This document shows positions 17,279-25,906 of a DNA stretch of 64,000 nt, one piece after another. The notes below the pieces were generated by a model. The model was not told the DNA's origin and made no database searches. It saw only the letters and a program-made list of their open reading frames with translations. Source of the stretch: Antarctobacter heliothermus (lineage in GTDB: Bacteria > Pseudomonadota > Alphaproteobacteria > Rhodobacterales > Rhodobacteraceae). The position numbers were made by a program, and so were the translations under genes. Location: positions 1,496,501 to 1,560,500 of the forward strand of contig NZ_CP022540.1 of NCBI RefSeq assembly GCF_002237555.1, read 5' to 3'. The stretch's first letter is position 1. Each line of letters begins with the position of its first letter.

Positions 17279-18433
17279 ATGACTACGACTGCACCGGCAA
17301 CGCGGCCGGCTAATCCGCGTTTCTCCTCTGGCCCCTGCGCCAAGATCCCCACATTCACGCTTGAAAAGCTGGCGGATGCCGCCCTTGGCCGCTCGCACCG
17401 TGCGAAGATCGGCAAGGATAAGCTGAAGGCCGCGATCGAAGAGACGCGTGAGCTTTTGAACATTCCCGCCGACTACCGGATCGGCATTGTGCCGGCCTCG
17501 GACACTGGCGCCGTCGAGATGGCGATGTGGTCGCTGCTGGGGGCCCGCAAGGCGACGATGGTTGCTTGGGAAAGCTTTGGCGCGGGCTGGGTCACGGATG
17601 TGGTCAAGCAGTTGAAAATCGACGCCGAAGTGAAGATCGCCGAATACGGCGAGATCGTTGATATGGCGGCGCTGGATTACAAAACCGACGTTGTGTTCAC
17701 ATGGAACGGCACCACTTCCGGCGTGCGGATGCCTTCGGGCGACGCGATCCCGGCGGACCGCGAAGGTCTGACCATCTGCGACGCGACCTCTGCCGCCTAT
17801 GCGATGGACCTTCCCTGGGACAAGCTGGATGTGACCACCTTCTCCTGGCAGAAGGTGCTGGGCGGCGAAGCGGCGCATGGGATGCTGATCCTGAGCCCGC
17901 GTGCCGTTGAGCGGCTGGAAAGCTACACCCCCGCATGGCCGCTGCCCAAGATTTTCCGCCTGACCAAAGGCGGCAAGCTGATCGAGGGTATCTTTGTCGG
18001 TGAGACGATCAACACGCCGTCGATGCTGGCGGTTGAGGATTACCTTGTGGCGCTGGACTGGGCGCGCTCTGTCGGTGGCCTGAAGGGGCTGATCGCGCGG
18101 GCCGATGCCAATGCGAAAGCCATCTGGGATTTCTGCGCGGCGCGCGACTGGATCGATAACCTTGCCGTGGATGCGGCGACACGGTCGAATACCTCTGTCT
18201 GCCTCAAGTTCACCGATGCGCGCATCACCGACGGTCCGGTCTTTGCCAAGGCCGTGGCCAAGCGGCTGGAGGCCGAAGGTGTGGCGCTGGACGTTGGCGC
18301 CTATCGTGATGCGCCTGCCGGTCTGCGGATCTGGTGCGGCGGCACGGTTGAAACCTCGGACGTCGAGGCGATGCTGCCGTGGCTGGAATACGCCTTTCAC
18401 GCCGAGATCGAGGCGCTGTCGCAAGCGGCCTGA
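17279..18433 (+). CDS. serC: phosphoserine aminotransferase
   Basis: A 384-aa PLP aminotransferase of the alphaproteobacterial SerC type. The start shows [13 protein letters not shown], then [11 protein letters not shown], and the PLP lysine in [14 protein letters not shown]. It converts 3-phosphohydroxypyruvate and glutamate to phosphoserine. It is followed by serA, the preceding enzymatic step, so the pair makes phosphoserine from 3-phosphoglycerate. Expression is probably controlled through the leader structures upstream. Confidence 0.95.
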   Translation: MTTTAPATRPANPRFSSGPCAKIPTFTLEKLADAALGRSHRAKIGKDKLKAAIEETRELLNIPADYRIGIVPASDTGAVEMAMWSLLGARKATMVAWESFGAGWVTDVVKQLKIDAEVKIAEYGEIVDMAALDYKTDVVFTWNGTTSGVRMPSGDAIPADREGLTICDATSAAYAMDLPWDKLDVTTFSWQKVLGGEAAHGMLILSPRAVERLESYTPAWPLPKIFRLTKGGKLIEGIFVGETINTPSMLAVEDYLVALDWARSVGGLKGLIARADANAKAIWDFCAARDWIDNLAVDAATRSNTSVCLKFTDARITDGPVFAKAVAKRLEAEGVALDVGAYRDAPAGLRIWCGGTVETSDVEAMLPWLEYAFHAEIEALSQAA

Positions 18434-18441
18434 CACCACAT

Positions 18442-18462
18442 GCCCCGGGCGTGACCCGGGGC
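18442..18462 (+). terminator. serC-serA spacer hairpin 1
   Basis: GCCCCGGG (18442-18449), loop CGTGA, CCCGGGGC (18455-18462), followed by CTCTTTCCC. It may be a partial terminator or mRNA-stability element between serC and serA. Confidence 0.55.
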
Positions 18463-18487
18463 CTCTTTCCCATTCCATCCTTCCAGC

Positions 18488-18513
18488 AGGAGGCCCCGGA
18501 TCAAATCCGGGGC
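18488..18513 (+). promoter_or_regulatory. Shine-Dalgarno plus hairpin 2 ahead of serA
   Basis: AGGAGG (18488-18493) lies about 29 bases before the serA ATG, too far for normal initiation. Between them GCCCCGGAT (18493-18501) and ATCCGGGGC (18505-18513) form a 9-bp stem with a CAA loop. Folding it out would bring AGGAGG to roughly normal distance from the start. The repeat pair with hairpin 1 also looks like a short dispersed palindrome. Confidence 0.45.
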
Positions 18514-18522
18514 GCGTAGCAC

Positions 18523-20124
18523 ATGACCGCACCCAAAGTTCTCATTTCCGACAAACTCTCTGACGCCGCCGTTCAGATCTTTCGCGATCGCGGGATCGAC
18601 GTGGATTTCCTGCCCGACGTGGGTAAGGACAAGGACAAGCTGGCCGAGATCATCGGCCAGTATGATGGCCTTGCCATTCGTTCGGCCACCAAGGTGACGC
18701 CGACGATCCTTGAGCATGCCACCATCCTCAAGGTCGTGGGTCGCGCGGGCATCGGCACCGACAACGTCGATAAGGAAGCCGCGTCCAAGAAGGGCGTGAT
18801 CGTGATGAACACGCCGTTCGGCAACATGATCACCACCGCCGAACACGCCATCGCGATGATGTTCGCCGTGGCGCGCCAGATCCCCGAGGCATCGGCCTCG
18901 ACCCACGCCGGCAAGTGGGAAAAGTCCAAGTTCATGGGCGTCGAGCTGACCGGCAAGACACTGGGCGTCATCGGCGCGGGCAACATCGGCGGCATCGTTT
19001 GTGACCGTGCGCGCGGCCTGAAAATGAAGGTCGTGGCCTATGATCCCTTCCTGAGCGAGGAAAAAGCCAAGCAGATGCAGGTCGACAAGGTCGATGATCT
19101 GGATGAGCTGCTCAAGCGCGCCGATTTCATCACTCTGCATGTGCCGCTGACCGATCAGACCCGCAATATCCTGTCCAAGGAGAACCTTGAAAAGACCAAG
19201 AAAGGCGTGCGGATCATCAACTGTGCGCGTGGCGGTCTGGTCGATGAGACCGCTTTGGCAGAGCTCATCAAGTCGGGTCATGTTGCCGGAGCGGCCTTTG
19301 ACGTCTTCGCCGAGGAACCCGCCAAGGAAAATCCGTTGTTCGGTCTGCCGAACGTGGTCTGCACCCCGCACCTTGGGGCGTCGACCTCTGAGGCGCAGGA
19401 AAACGTGGCGCTGCAAGTGGCTGAGCAGATGTCCGATTACCTGATGACCGGCGCTGTGCAAAACGCGCTCAACATGCCGTCTGTGACTGCCGAAGAGGCC
19501 AAGGTCATGGGCCCGTGGATCAAGCTGTCCGAACATCTGGGTGCCTTCATCGGTCAGATGACCGATGAGCCGATCAAGGCCATCAACATCCTCTATGATG
19601 GTGAGGCCGCCACGATGAACCTGCAGGCGCTGAACTGCGCCGCTATCGCCGGGATCATGAAGCCGATGAGCTCTGACGTGAACATGGTGTCCGCGCCGAT
19701 CATCGCCAAAGAGCGCGGCATCAAGATCTCGACCACCAATCAGGCGCAATCCGGTGCGTTCGAGGGCTATATCAAGGTGACGGTTGTCACGGATAAGCGC
19801 GAGCGTTCCATCGCGGGCACGGTGTTCAGCGACGGCAAGCCGCGGTTCATCCAGATCAAGGGCATCAACATCGACGCCGAGGTGGGGGCGCACATGCTGT
19901 ACACCACCAACACCGATGAGCCGGGTATCATCGGCGCACTGGGCCAGACCATGGGCCGCAACGGTGTGAACATCGCGAACTTTACCCTTGGCCGCAAGGA
20001 TGCGGGCGGTGAGGCGATTGCGCTGCTGTATGTCGATGAGCCGGTCCCGGCCGAGGCGCGGGCGCAACTGGCAGAAACCGGCCTGTTCAAACAGATCAAG
20101 CCGCTGCAATTCGACGTGGTCTGA
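18523..20124 (+). CDS. serA: D-3-phosphoglycerate dehydrogenase
   Basis: A 533-aa long-form SerA. The NAD-binding domain shows GVIGAGNIGGIV; catalytic Arg is in NCARGG, and His in TPHLGAST. An intervening allosteric substrate-binding domain is followed by a C-terminal ACT domain (AHMLYTTNTDEPGIIGALG), the expected site of L-serine feedback. It oxidises 3-phosphoglycerate to phosphohydroxypyruvate, the first step of serine synthesis. A T-tailed terminator follows. Confidence 0.96.
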   Translation: MTAPKVLISDKLSDAAVQIFRDRGIDVDFLPDVGKDKDKLAEIIGQYDGLAIRSATKVTPTILEHATILKVVGRAGIGTDNVDKEAASKKGVIVMNTPFGNMITTAEHAIAMMFAVARQIPEASASTHAGKWEKSKFMGVELTGKTLGVIGAGNIGGIVCDRARGLKMKVVAYDPFLSEEKAKQMQVDKVDDLDELLKRADFITLHVPLTDQTRNILSKENLEKTKKGVRIINCARGGLVDETALAELIKSGHVAGAAFDVFAEEPAKENPLFGLPNVVCTPHLGASTSEAQENVALQVAEQMSDYLMTGAVQNALNMPSVTAEEAKVMGPWIKLSEHLGAFIGQMTDEPIKAINILYDGEAATMNLQALNCAAIAGIMKPMSSDVNMVSAPIIAKERGIKISTTNQAQSGAFEGYIKVTVVTDKRERSIAGTVFSDGKPRFIQIKGINIDAEVGAHMLYTTNTDEPGIIGALGQTMGRNGVNIANFTLGRKDAGGEAIALLYVDEPVPAEARAQLAETGLFKQIKPLQFDVV

Positions 20125-20155
20125 TACCTGCGATCCCTTGCCGGATCGACGCAAC

Positions 20156-20184
20156 CCTCTCCCGCCTGCCGGGAGGGGTTTTTT
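20156..20184 (+). terminator. intrinsic terminator after serA
   Basis: CCTCTCCCG (20156-20164), loop CCTGC, CGGGAGGGG (20170-20178), then TTTTTT. A classical Rho-independent terminator 32 bp past the serA stop. Confidence 0.88.
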
Positions 20185-20197
20185 CTTTGCTTGGGGG

Positions 20198-20653
20198 TTA
20201 GCCGCGTGTGGCGTAGGCCGCCACTAGGGTTTCGAACTGGTCCATCGGCGGCCATGCCTCATAGCTGTGCTCAACCGGGACGTGGACCCAAGGCAGTTTC
20301 TCGCGGGTCATCGTTTCGATGAAGGGCTTAAACCACGTCGTGTCATCAAACATCGTCGGGCGCACGTTTACGAAGTCATCATAGGCGGTAATGCGGGTGA
20401 ACATCCACGTCATGCAGTAGGGGCAAGCCATGTGGTCCTGATCGGGGCCATGGGTGCCGCAGACAACCGGCTCTCCCTGCGTGACCTCCAGCGCGCCGGA
20501 TGGCACCATGACGGTCAGGGAAAAGGCACTGGACGACATCTTTTGACAGCCGCGACAGTGACACACGGAAGTCATCAGCGGCGGCGCGGTGATGCAGATA
20601 TGGACGCGGCCACAGCGGCAAGATCCTGTGAGGGGCAGGGTGGGGGCAGACAT
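20198..20653 (-). CDS. GFA/CENP-V family zinc protein
   Basis: A 151-aa protein with the zinc-binding cysteines of the glutathione-dependent formaldehyde-activating (GFA) family: GSCRCGRVHI, VCHCRGCQK and ACPYCMTW. Family members were linked to formaldehyde-glutathione adduct chemistry, but most are uncharacterised. The start at 20653 was chosen because GGAG lies 7 bases upstream; METV four codons earlier is an alternative. It is divergent from the phosphoesterase. Confidence 0.85.
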   Translation of the reverse strand: MSAPTLPLTGSCRCGRVHICITAPPLMTSVCHCRGCQKMSSSAFSLTVMVPSGALEVTQGEPVVCGTHGPDQDHMACPYCMTWMFTRITAYDDFVNVRPTMFDDTTWFKPFIETMTREKLPWVHVPVEHSYEAWPPMDQFETLVAAYATRG

Positions 20654-20807
20654 GACAGTCTCCATGTTGGTGAGATGCTGCCAGTTTAGGCATCGCCATG
20701 TGTGCATTCCAGAGGGAGCGGTGCCATTGGCCCGAAATAGTGCCGTTGTAGGCAACGGGTAACGGCGCGGACTGGCCGTGCGTGGGCGATCATGCTAACC
20801 GGCATTC

Positions 20808-21533
20808 ATGATCGACACACTCTACGCCATCGGCGACATTCACGGCCAGTTGGCCATGCTGGAAGACGCTTTAGACCGGATCGAACGCGATGGCGGTCCC
20901 AACGCGCGCATCGTCTTTCTGGGCGACTATGTCGATCGCGGACCGAACTCACGCGGGGTGATCGAACGGCTTCGTCAGGGATTGGCGGAGGGGCGTAACT
21001 GGATCTGTCTCAAGGGCAACCATGACCGTCTGTTCGAATGGTTTGTTGCCCCGCCCGTACCCCGGCAGGATTCGCATCTGCTGATAGGGTATCACTGGTT
21101 TCATGAACGGCTCGGCGGGCTGGAAACGGCGCAATCCTACGGTGTCGATGTGCCGGAGCGAATCCGCCAGAAAGAGCTGGCGGCCGAGTTTCGGGCCGCG
21201 CTGCCGGACGGGCATCTGGCGTTCTTGCAGGGCCTGCAACTGTCGCACCGCGAGATGGGCAAGTTTTTTGTCCACGCGGGGGTGCGTCCCGGCGTGCCGC
21301 TGGCGGACCAGGACGAGGAAGACCTGCTGTGGATCCGGCAGGAGTTTCTGGAAGACACCCGCGACCATGGCGCGTTGATCGTACACGGTCATACGCCGGT
21401 CAAGGCTCCAGAACTAAAGCCAAACCGGCTGAATCTGGACACCGGGGCCGGATACGGCCGCCCGATGTCCATTGCGGTTTTTGAAGCCGACGAAATCTTT
21501 GCGCTTGGGCGGTCAGGCCGCGTCCGTCTCTGA
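20808..21533 (+). CDS. PPP-type metallophosphoesterase
   Basis: A 241-aa calcineurin-like phosphoesterase. The dimetal motifs are all present in order: GDIHG, GDYVDRG, KGNHD, and HGHTPV with a second His in FFVHAG. It resembles bacterial serine/threonine protein phosphatases and symmetrical ApaH-like enzymes, so either a phosphoprotein or a dinucleotide could be the substrate. The 3' end overlaps the convergent SulP gene by 21 bp. Confidence 0.88.
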   Translation: MIDTLYAIGDIHGQLAMLEDALDRIERDGGPNARIVFLGDYVDRGPNSRGVIERLRQGLAEGRNWICLKGNHDRLFEWFVAPPVPRQDSHLLIGYHWFHERLGGLETAQSYGVDVPERIRQKELAAEFRAALPDGHLAFLQGLQLSHREMGKFFVHAGVRPGVPLADQDEEDLLWIRQEFLEDTRDHGALIVHGHTPVKAPELKPNRLNLDTGAGYGRPMSIAVFEADEIFALGRSGRVRL

Positions 21534-23279
21534 GGCATCCGGCGCGGGTGGTTTTGGCTGTTCCAGCGCCTGCCAGGCGTCGTATTGCGACAGGAATACC
21601 CGTCCCGTCAGATCGTCGAGGAAATGCGACCGTTGCAGGCGGTCCATCACCGGGCCTTTGACCTCTGACAGGTGCATCTGGATGCCCATTTCCGACAGGC
21701 GGCGGTTCAGTTCCTCCAGCGTTTCCAGCGCGCTCATGTCGACCTCGTTCACGGCGGGGAACATCAGCACAACATGTTGGATCGGTTCATCGCAGGCGAC
21801 GCGGCCCAGCACATAATCCTCAAGAAAGCGCGCATTTGCGAAGTACAGGCTTTCGTCGACGCGCAGCGTGACAAGGTGCGGGTGGGTTTCGACCTTGTGC
21901 CGATTGATGTTGCGGAAATGATGGGTACCCGGCACCAGCCCGACCTCTGCCACATGGGGGCGCGATGTCTGGTACAGGTGTAGCCCGATCGAAATCAGAA
22001 CCCCCGATGAGACCCCTATTTCAACGCCAAACCCAAGGGTGAGGGCGATGGTTGCAAAGACGGCGGCGAAATCGACCTTGGAATAACTCCAAGCCCTTTT
22101 CAGGATCGAGAAATCGACAAGGCCCAGAACCGCGACGATGATCGTGGCGGCCAGCGTGGCCTTGGGGAGAAAGAACAGCAGCGGCGTCAGCAGCAGGGCC
22201 GCGATGCCGATACCAATAGCGGTAAAGGCACCCGCCGCCGGGGTCTCGGCGCCCGCGTCAAAGTTCACGACCGACCGGGCAAAACCACCGGTGACCGGAT
22301 AGCCGCCCGATACGGCGGCGGCGACGTTCGACGCGCCAAGGCCGATGAGTTCCTGATCGGGTTGGATGCGCTGGCGTTTCTTGGCGGCCAAGGTTTGCGC
22401 GACAGAGACGGATTCGACAAAGCCGATGATGGAGATCAGCACGGCGGACAGGAACAACTGGTTCCACAGGTCCGGCGACAGTGAGGGCATGGTCAGCGGT
22501 GGCAGGCCGGTGGGCACCTCGCCAACGATTTTGACGCCCGCATTTTGCAGGCCGAACAGCCATGTGACAAGCGTCGTGACAGCAACGGCACCGACCGGCC
22601 CGGCCTTGGCCAGCACGTCGGCAAGGCGCGGCTTTAGCCCCGCAGCCAGCAGGCGCGGCTTTAGCCCCTTGCGGACCCAGAACAGAAAGGCGGTCGCGCT
22701 GACGCCGATCACAAGGGTGATAAGGCTGGTCTGCGACAGGTTCTCGAACAGAGATCCGACGACCGTGATCAACGTGTGGCCATGCGCCTCGATCCCGAAG
22801 ATATGTTTAAGCTGAGAGGCGGCGATCAGCACGCCCGAGGCGGTGATGAACCCGGCAATCACCGGATGCGACAGGAAGTTGGCCAGAAAACCCAGCCTGA
22901 GCACGCCCAGCACCAATAGCAGCGCGCCAGAGATAAAGGCCAGCGTCCCGGCGGCCAGCGCGATCTGGGCCGGGTCCGACAAGCCCAGATTGCCGATGGC
23001 GGCGGCGGTCATCAGCGAGACGACCGCGACGGGACCAACTGCCAGCGCGCGGCTGGTGCCGAAGATCGCATAAGCCACCAGCGGCAGGATCGACGCATAC
23101 AGCCCCATCTCGGCGGGCAATCCAGCCAGCAGCGCATAGGCCAGCGACTGCGGGATCAGCATGATCGTCACGATGACGGCGGCCAGAATGTCGGATGAGG
23201 CAGTGTCGCGGTTGTACTCTTTTGCCCATGTCAGGATGGGCAGGTACTGGGTAAAGGTCTGGGCCGAAATACGGGGCAT
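21513..23279 (-). CDS. SulP family inorganic anion transporter
   Basis: A 588-aa protein with about 11 membrane segments beginning SSDILAAVIVTIMLIPQSLAYALL, the SulP signature, and a C-terminal cytoplasmic STAS domain (about 440-565). Substrate could be sulfate, bicarbonate or another oxyanion. GLKPRLLAA-GLKPRLADV in the middle is an in-frame 9-residue tandem duplication. AGGAA precedes the ATG on the minus strand. The gene lies directly downstream of a decayed DUF442 gene and of an ATTC-N8-GAAT operator, as in sulfide-responsive operons. Confidence 0.92.
   Translation of the reverse strand: MPRISAQTFTQYLPILTWAKEYNRDTASSDILAAVIVTIMLIPQSLAYALLAGLPAEMGLYASILPLVAYAIFGTSRALAVGPVAVVSLMTAAAIGNLGLSDPAQIALAAGTLAFISGALLLVLGVLRLGFLANFLSHPVIAGFITASGVLIAASQLKHIFGIEAHGHTLITVVGSLFENLSQTSLITLVIGVSATAFLFWVRKGLKPRLLAAGLKPRLADVLAKAGPVGAVAVTTLVTWLFGLQNAGVKIVGEVPTGLPPLTMPSLSPDLWNQLFLSAVLISIIGFVESVSVAQTLAAKKRQRIQPDQELIGLGASNVAAAVSGGYPVTGGFARSVVNFDAGAETPAAGAFTAIGIGIAALLLTPLLFFLPKATLAATIIVAVLGLVDFSILKRAWSYSKVDFAAVFATIALTLGFGVEIGVSSGVLISIGLHLYQTSRPHVAEVGLVPGTHHFRNINRHKVETHPHLVTLRVDESLYFANARFLEDYVLGRVACDEPIQHVVLMFPAVNEVDMSALETLEELNRRLSEMGIQMHLSEVKGPVMDRLQRSHFLDDLTGRVFLSQYDAWQALEQPKPPAPDASETDAA
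22624..22668. repeat. 27-bp-period tandem duplication inside the SulP gene
   Basis: AGGCGCGGCTTTAGCCCC occurs at 22624-22641 and again at 22651-22668. The 27-bp period keeps frame and duplicates GLKPRL in the protein, at a cytoplasmic loop between membrane segments. Confidence 0.8.
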
Positions 23280-23330
23280 GGCGTTTCCTGGGTCCGGGTC
23301 AGGGGCGGTTCCCCGAGTCACGTTTGAACC

Positions 23331-23555
23331 TCATATATATTCACAAAGCGGAATTTGAAAGAGCCGATAGCGCGTCTCTATCCCCTTGGCCCGCTCCGCA
23401 TCAAAGATGTCATCACCAGCCGGCCCATCAGCGCCTTCGCCGTCGGGACGGTTGCAAATGATAGACCGACACCCGGCAGTCGCGATGGCCTGCAGATGGT
23501 CAGCCGTGATCTGGGGCGAAGCGGTGATGTCTGCTGTGATCTTGCGGAATTCCTT
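23331..23555 (-). pseudogene. decayed DUF442 (TIGR01244-like, Blh N-terminal domain) gene
   Basis: The minus strand reads KEFRKITADITASPQITADH, LQAIATAGCRSIICNRPDGE and then a diverged tail, ending at a stop after about 74 codons. The first two blocks are the hallmark of the DUF442 phosphatase/sulfur-transferase-like domain found alone or at the N-terminus of Blh. GGAGGA is well placed, but the codon where the Met belongs is AAG (23553-23555) and no other start fits. The second half, including the expected catalytic Cys-containing loop, is missing. It therefore looks like a start-lost, truncated gene. SulP follows on the same strand, a neighbourhood known for functional copies. Confidence 0.7.
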
Positions 23556-23601
23556 GGCGCGCTCCTCCGGCAGTCAGGCAGCAATATTGCCAGAAATATA
23601 C

Positions 23602-23617
23602 ATTCCTAACACTGAAT
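23602..23617 (-). promoter_or_regulatory. SqrR/BigR-type operator upstream of the DUF442 remnant and SulP
   Basis: ATTC-CTAACACT-GAAT matches the ATTC-N8-GAAT consensus reported for the sulfide-responsive ArsR-type repressor SqrR. The outer base context (ATATACATTC, i.e. GAATGTATAT on the minus strand) resembles the two sites at 51767 and 51792. It lies 47 bp before the lost start codon of the DUF442 remnant. Confidence 0.65.
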
Positions 23618-23822
23618 TCGTTGTGGACCAGAGGGTCACAGGGCGACTTCACGATGCGCGAAAAAAGGAACATCTGCGCAAAAATGACAAAAATGTTACA
23701 TCATCAGCGAAATTCCGGGCAATCCGGGCGGTTTGGCGGGGCAATTCGGTGAAATTGCCCGCCGCGCTGCTGATAGCCTTCTTTCAGCCGAAAAGGCGGA
23801 ACAGGGAAAAGGAAAAACAAGA

Positions 23823-24257
23823 ATGACGGACAAGTTTGTCGTCGGATTTGACGGCAGCGAGGCGGCGCAACGCGCGCTGGATTTCGCTTTGGAACGCGCG
23901 TCGGCGCAGGGGGCGACCGTGATTATCGCGCATGTATTGGAATGGTCTCCCTATTCCTTTTTGACGCCGACAGAAATCGAAGAGCGTCACAAGCGGCGCA
24001 CAGAGGAATTGGACCGCGCCGAAAAATCGTTGATTGCGCCCGCCAAGGCAGCGGTCGAGGGCCGGGGCGTGCCGGTCGAGACGGTCCTGCGCTATGGTCA
24101 CATCGCCGATACGCTGTGCGATGTCGCGAAAAAGCAAAATGCCGCGCAATTGTTCATTGGACGCAATGGCCACTCTCCATTCGGCAGCCGGGTGTTCGGA
24201 TCCGTCGCCGGATCTCTGGTCCAGACGGCCCCCGTGCCCTGCACCATCGTCCCTTGA
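23823..24257 (+). CDS. universal stress protein (UspA family)
   Basis: A 144-aa single-domain Usp. It opens [20 protein letters not shown] and ends [23 protein letters not shown], which contains the G-2x-G-9x-G-(S) ATP-binding signature in slightly altered form. AGGAAA lies upstream. The AGCS symporter gene follows 25 bp later on the same strand; Usp proteins paired with transporters often modulate them, so a regulatory link is plausible (inference). Confidence 0.9.
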   Translation: MTDKFVVGFDGSEAAQRALDFALERASAQGATVIIAHVLEWSPYSFLTPTEIEERHKRRTEELDRAEKSLIAPAKAAVEGRGVPVETVLRYGHIADTLCDVAKKQNAAQLFIGRNGHSPFGSRVFGSVAGSLVQTAPVPCTIVP

Positions 24258-24282
24258 GCGCCGACCAGAACAGGACAGACAC

Positions 24283-25836
24283 ATGACAAGATTTGCATCC
24301 CGCCTGGCGCTTGCCGCCATGGCTCCAACCTTGATGGCCAGTGCTGCGGCCGCGCAGGAAGCCTCTATCGACCAAAAGATCAACGACGCCTTTGCCGGTG
24401 CAACCGGCTGGTTTGTGAACTTTATCTTCAGCCCGTTTCCGGGCACCAGCTTTCCCTGGATCGTGGCCTGGTTGGTGGTCGCGGCCACCGTGTTTACCAT
24501 CTACTTCGGGTTTATCCAGTTTCGCGGGTTCGGCCATTCCATCGCCTTGGTCAAAGGCGACTATTCTGACCCGGACGATGCGGGTGAGGTCAGCCACTTT
24601 CAGGCGCTGGCAACCGCGCTTTCGGGCACCGTGGGTTTGGGCAATATCGCCGGTGTTGCGGTGGCTGTCGGTATCGGCGGACCGGGGGCGACATTCTGGA
24701 TGATCCTCGCCGGTCTGATGGGCATGGCATCGAAATTCACCGAATGTACGCTGGGCGTGAAATACCGCAATGAATACCCGGACGGTACCGTTTCAGGTGG
24801 TCCGATGTATTACCTGACAAAGGGTTTTGCGGAACGCGGCCTGCCGGGTGGCAAGATCCTTGCGGTGATGTTCTCGGTCTTCTGTATCCTCGGCGCATTT
24901 GGCGGCGGAAACATGTTTCAGGCCAATCAGGCGCATCAGGCGCTCACCGGCGTTCTGGGCGAATTCCCCGGCTATATCACTGGCGTGATCTTCGCGATTG
25001 TCGTCTTCGTGGTGATTGTCGGCGGGTTGAAGTCGATTGCCTCTGTGACTGAAAAGGTCGTGCCCTTTATGGCGGCGATTTATGTCGGTTCCGCGTTGAT
25101 CATCCTGATCATGAACGCAAACATGATCGGTTGGGCCTTTGGTCAGATCTTTGCCGGTGCATTCACCGGGCTGGGTGTTGCGGGTGGTATGGTTGGTGCG
25201 TTGATCCAAGGCTTCAAACGGGCGGCTTTCTCGAATGAGGCGGGCGTCGGGTCGGCAGCAATTGCACACTCTGCCGTGCGTACCAAAGAGCCAGTGACAG
25301 AGGGCTTTGTGTCCTTGCTGGAACCGTTCATCGACACGGTGGTGATCTGTACCATGACCGCGCTGGTTATCATCATCACCCAGCAGTTGGTGATCGATGA
25401 GGCAACAGGCATCTATCTGCTGAACGAGGCGGGTACAGCGATCAGAACAGTCGGTGACACGTCGGGCGTTGGTCTGACGGCCGCAGCCTTTGGCAGCGCG
25501 TTTAGCTGGTTCCCGACAATTCTGGCGATTGCGGTGATCCTGTTTGCCTTCTCGACCATGATCAGCTGGTCCTACTACGGGCTGAAGGCCTGGACCTACC
25601 TGTTCGGCGAAGGCAAGGCCAAGGAGATCACGTTCAAGGTCATCTTCTGCATCTTCGTCATCATTGGCGCCTCGGCCAGCCTTGGCCCGGTGATCGACTT
25701 CTCCGACGCGGCGATCTTTGCCATGGCGGTTGTGAACGTCTTTGGCCTGTACTTCCTGATGCCGATCGTCAAGCGCGAGGTTGACAGCTATCTGTCGCGA
25801 CTGAAGACGGGTGAGATCAAGAAGTTCACGCACTGA
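24283..25836 (+). CDS. alanine/glycine:cation symporter (AGCS family)
   Basis: A 517-aa transporter with an N-terminal signal-like segment ending AAAQEA, then about ten membrane segments. [31 protein letters not shown], and [15 protein letters not shown] with [10 protein letters not shown] are AGCS hallmarks. It takes up alanine or glycine with Na+ or H+. Likely co-transcribed with the upstream universal stress gene. A strong terminator follows. Confidence 0.93.
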   Translation: MTRFASRLALAAMAPTLMASAAAAQEASIDQKINDAFAGATGWFVNFIFSPFPGTSFPWIVAWLVVAATVFTIYFGFIQFRGFGHSIALVKGDYSDPDDAGEVSHFQALATALSGTVGLGNIAGVAVAVGIGGPGATFWMILAGLMGMASKFTECTLGVKYRNEYPDGTVSGGPMYYLTKGFAERGLPGGKILAVMFSVFCILGAFGGGNMFQANQAHQALTGVLGEFPGYITGVIFAIVVFVVIVGGLKSIASVTEKVVPFMAAIYVGSALIILIMNANMIGWAFGQIFAGAFTGLGVAGGMVGALIQGFKRAAFSNEAGVGSAAIAHSAVRTKEPVTEGFVSLLEPFIDTVVICTMTALVIIITQQLVIDEATGIYLLNEAGTAIRTVGDTSGVGLTAAAFGSAFSWFPTILAIAVILFAFSTMISWSYYGLKAWTYLFGEGKAKEITFKVIFCIFVIIGASASLGPVIDFSDAAIFAMAVVNVFGLYFLMPIVKREVDSYLSRLKTGEIKKFTH

Positions 25837-25854
25837 TACAGTGTGGTGAAACAG

Positions 25855-25887
25855 AAAGGGGCCGCCCGGTGGGCGGCCCCTTTTTTT
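25855..25887. terminator. intrinsic terminator between AGCS and aminotransferase genes
   Basis: AAAGGGGCCGCCC (25855-25867), loop GGT, GGGCGGCCCCTTT (25871-25883), with the T-run continuing to 25887. Rightward termination is clear; the leftward side has only three T residues in the stem base. Confidence 0.88.
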
Positions 25888-25906
25888 GTTCTGACGCTCG
25901 CCTGTT

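Larger units (their letters stand above)
23280..23822. other. 543-bp spacer with pseudogene, operator and AT-rich promoter zone
   Basis: Besides the DUF442 remnant (23331-23555) and the operator at 23602-23617, the stretch 23640-23720 is A-rich (runs of A, ATGTTACATCATC) and likely holds the rightward promoter for the stress-protein gene. GGGCAATT (23739-23746) and AATTGCCC (23753-23760) form an 8-bp stem in its presumed 5' leader. No intact gene is seen. Confidence 0.6.

Noticed and set aside
18397..20154. A 585-codon open frame on the minus strand
   Set aside because: It is antisense to serA, whose motifs are unmistakable; composition is that of a shadow frame.
23621..23641. TGTG...CACA spacing reminiscent of a CRP site
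   Set aside because: The half-sites are too far apart for the TGTGA-N6-TCACA pattern.
23386..23826. A 146-codon plus-strand frame running into the universal stress gene
   Set aside because: It is antisense to the DUF442 remnant and crosses the AT-rich promoter zone; no conserved motif.
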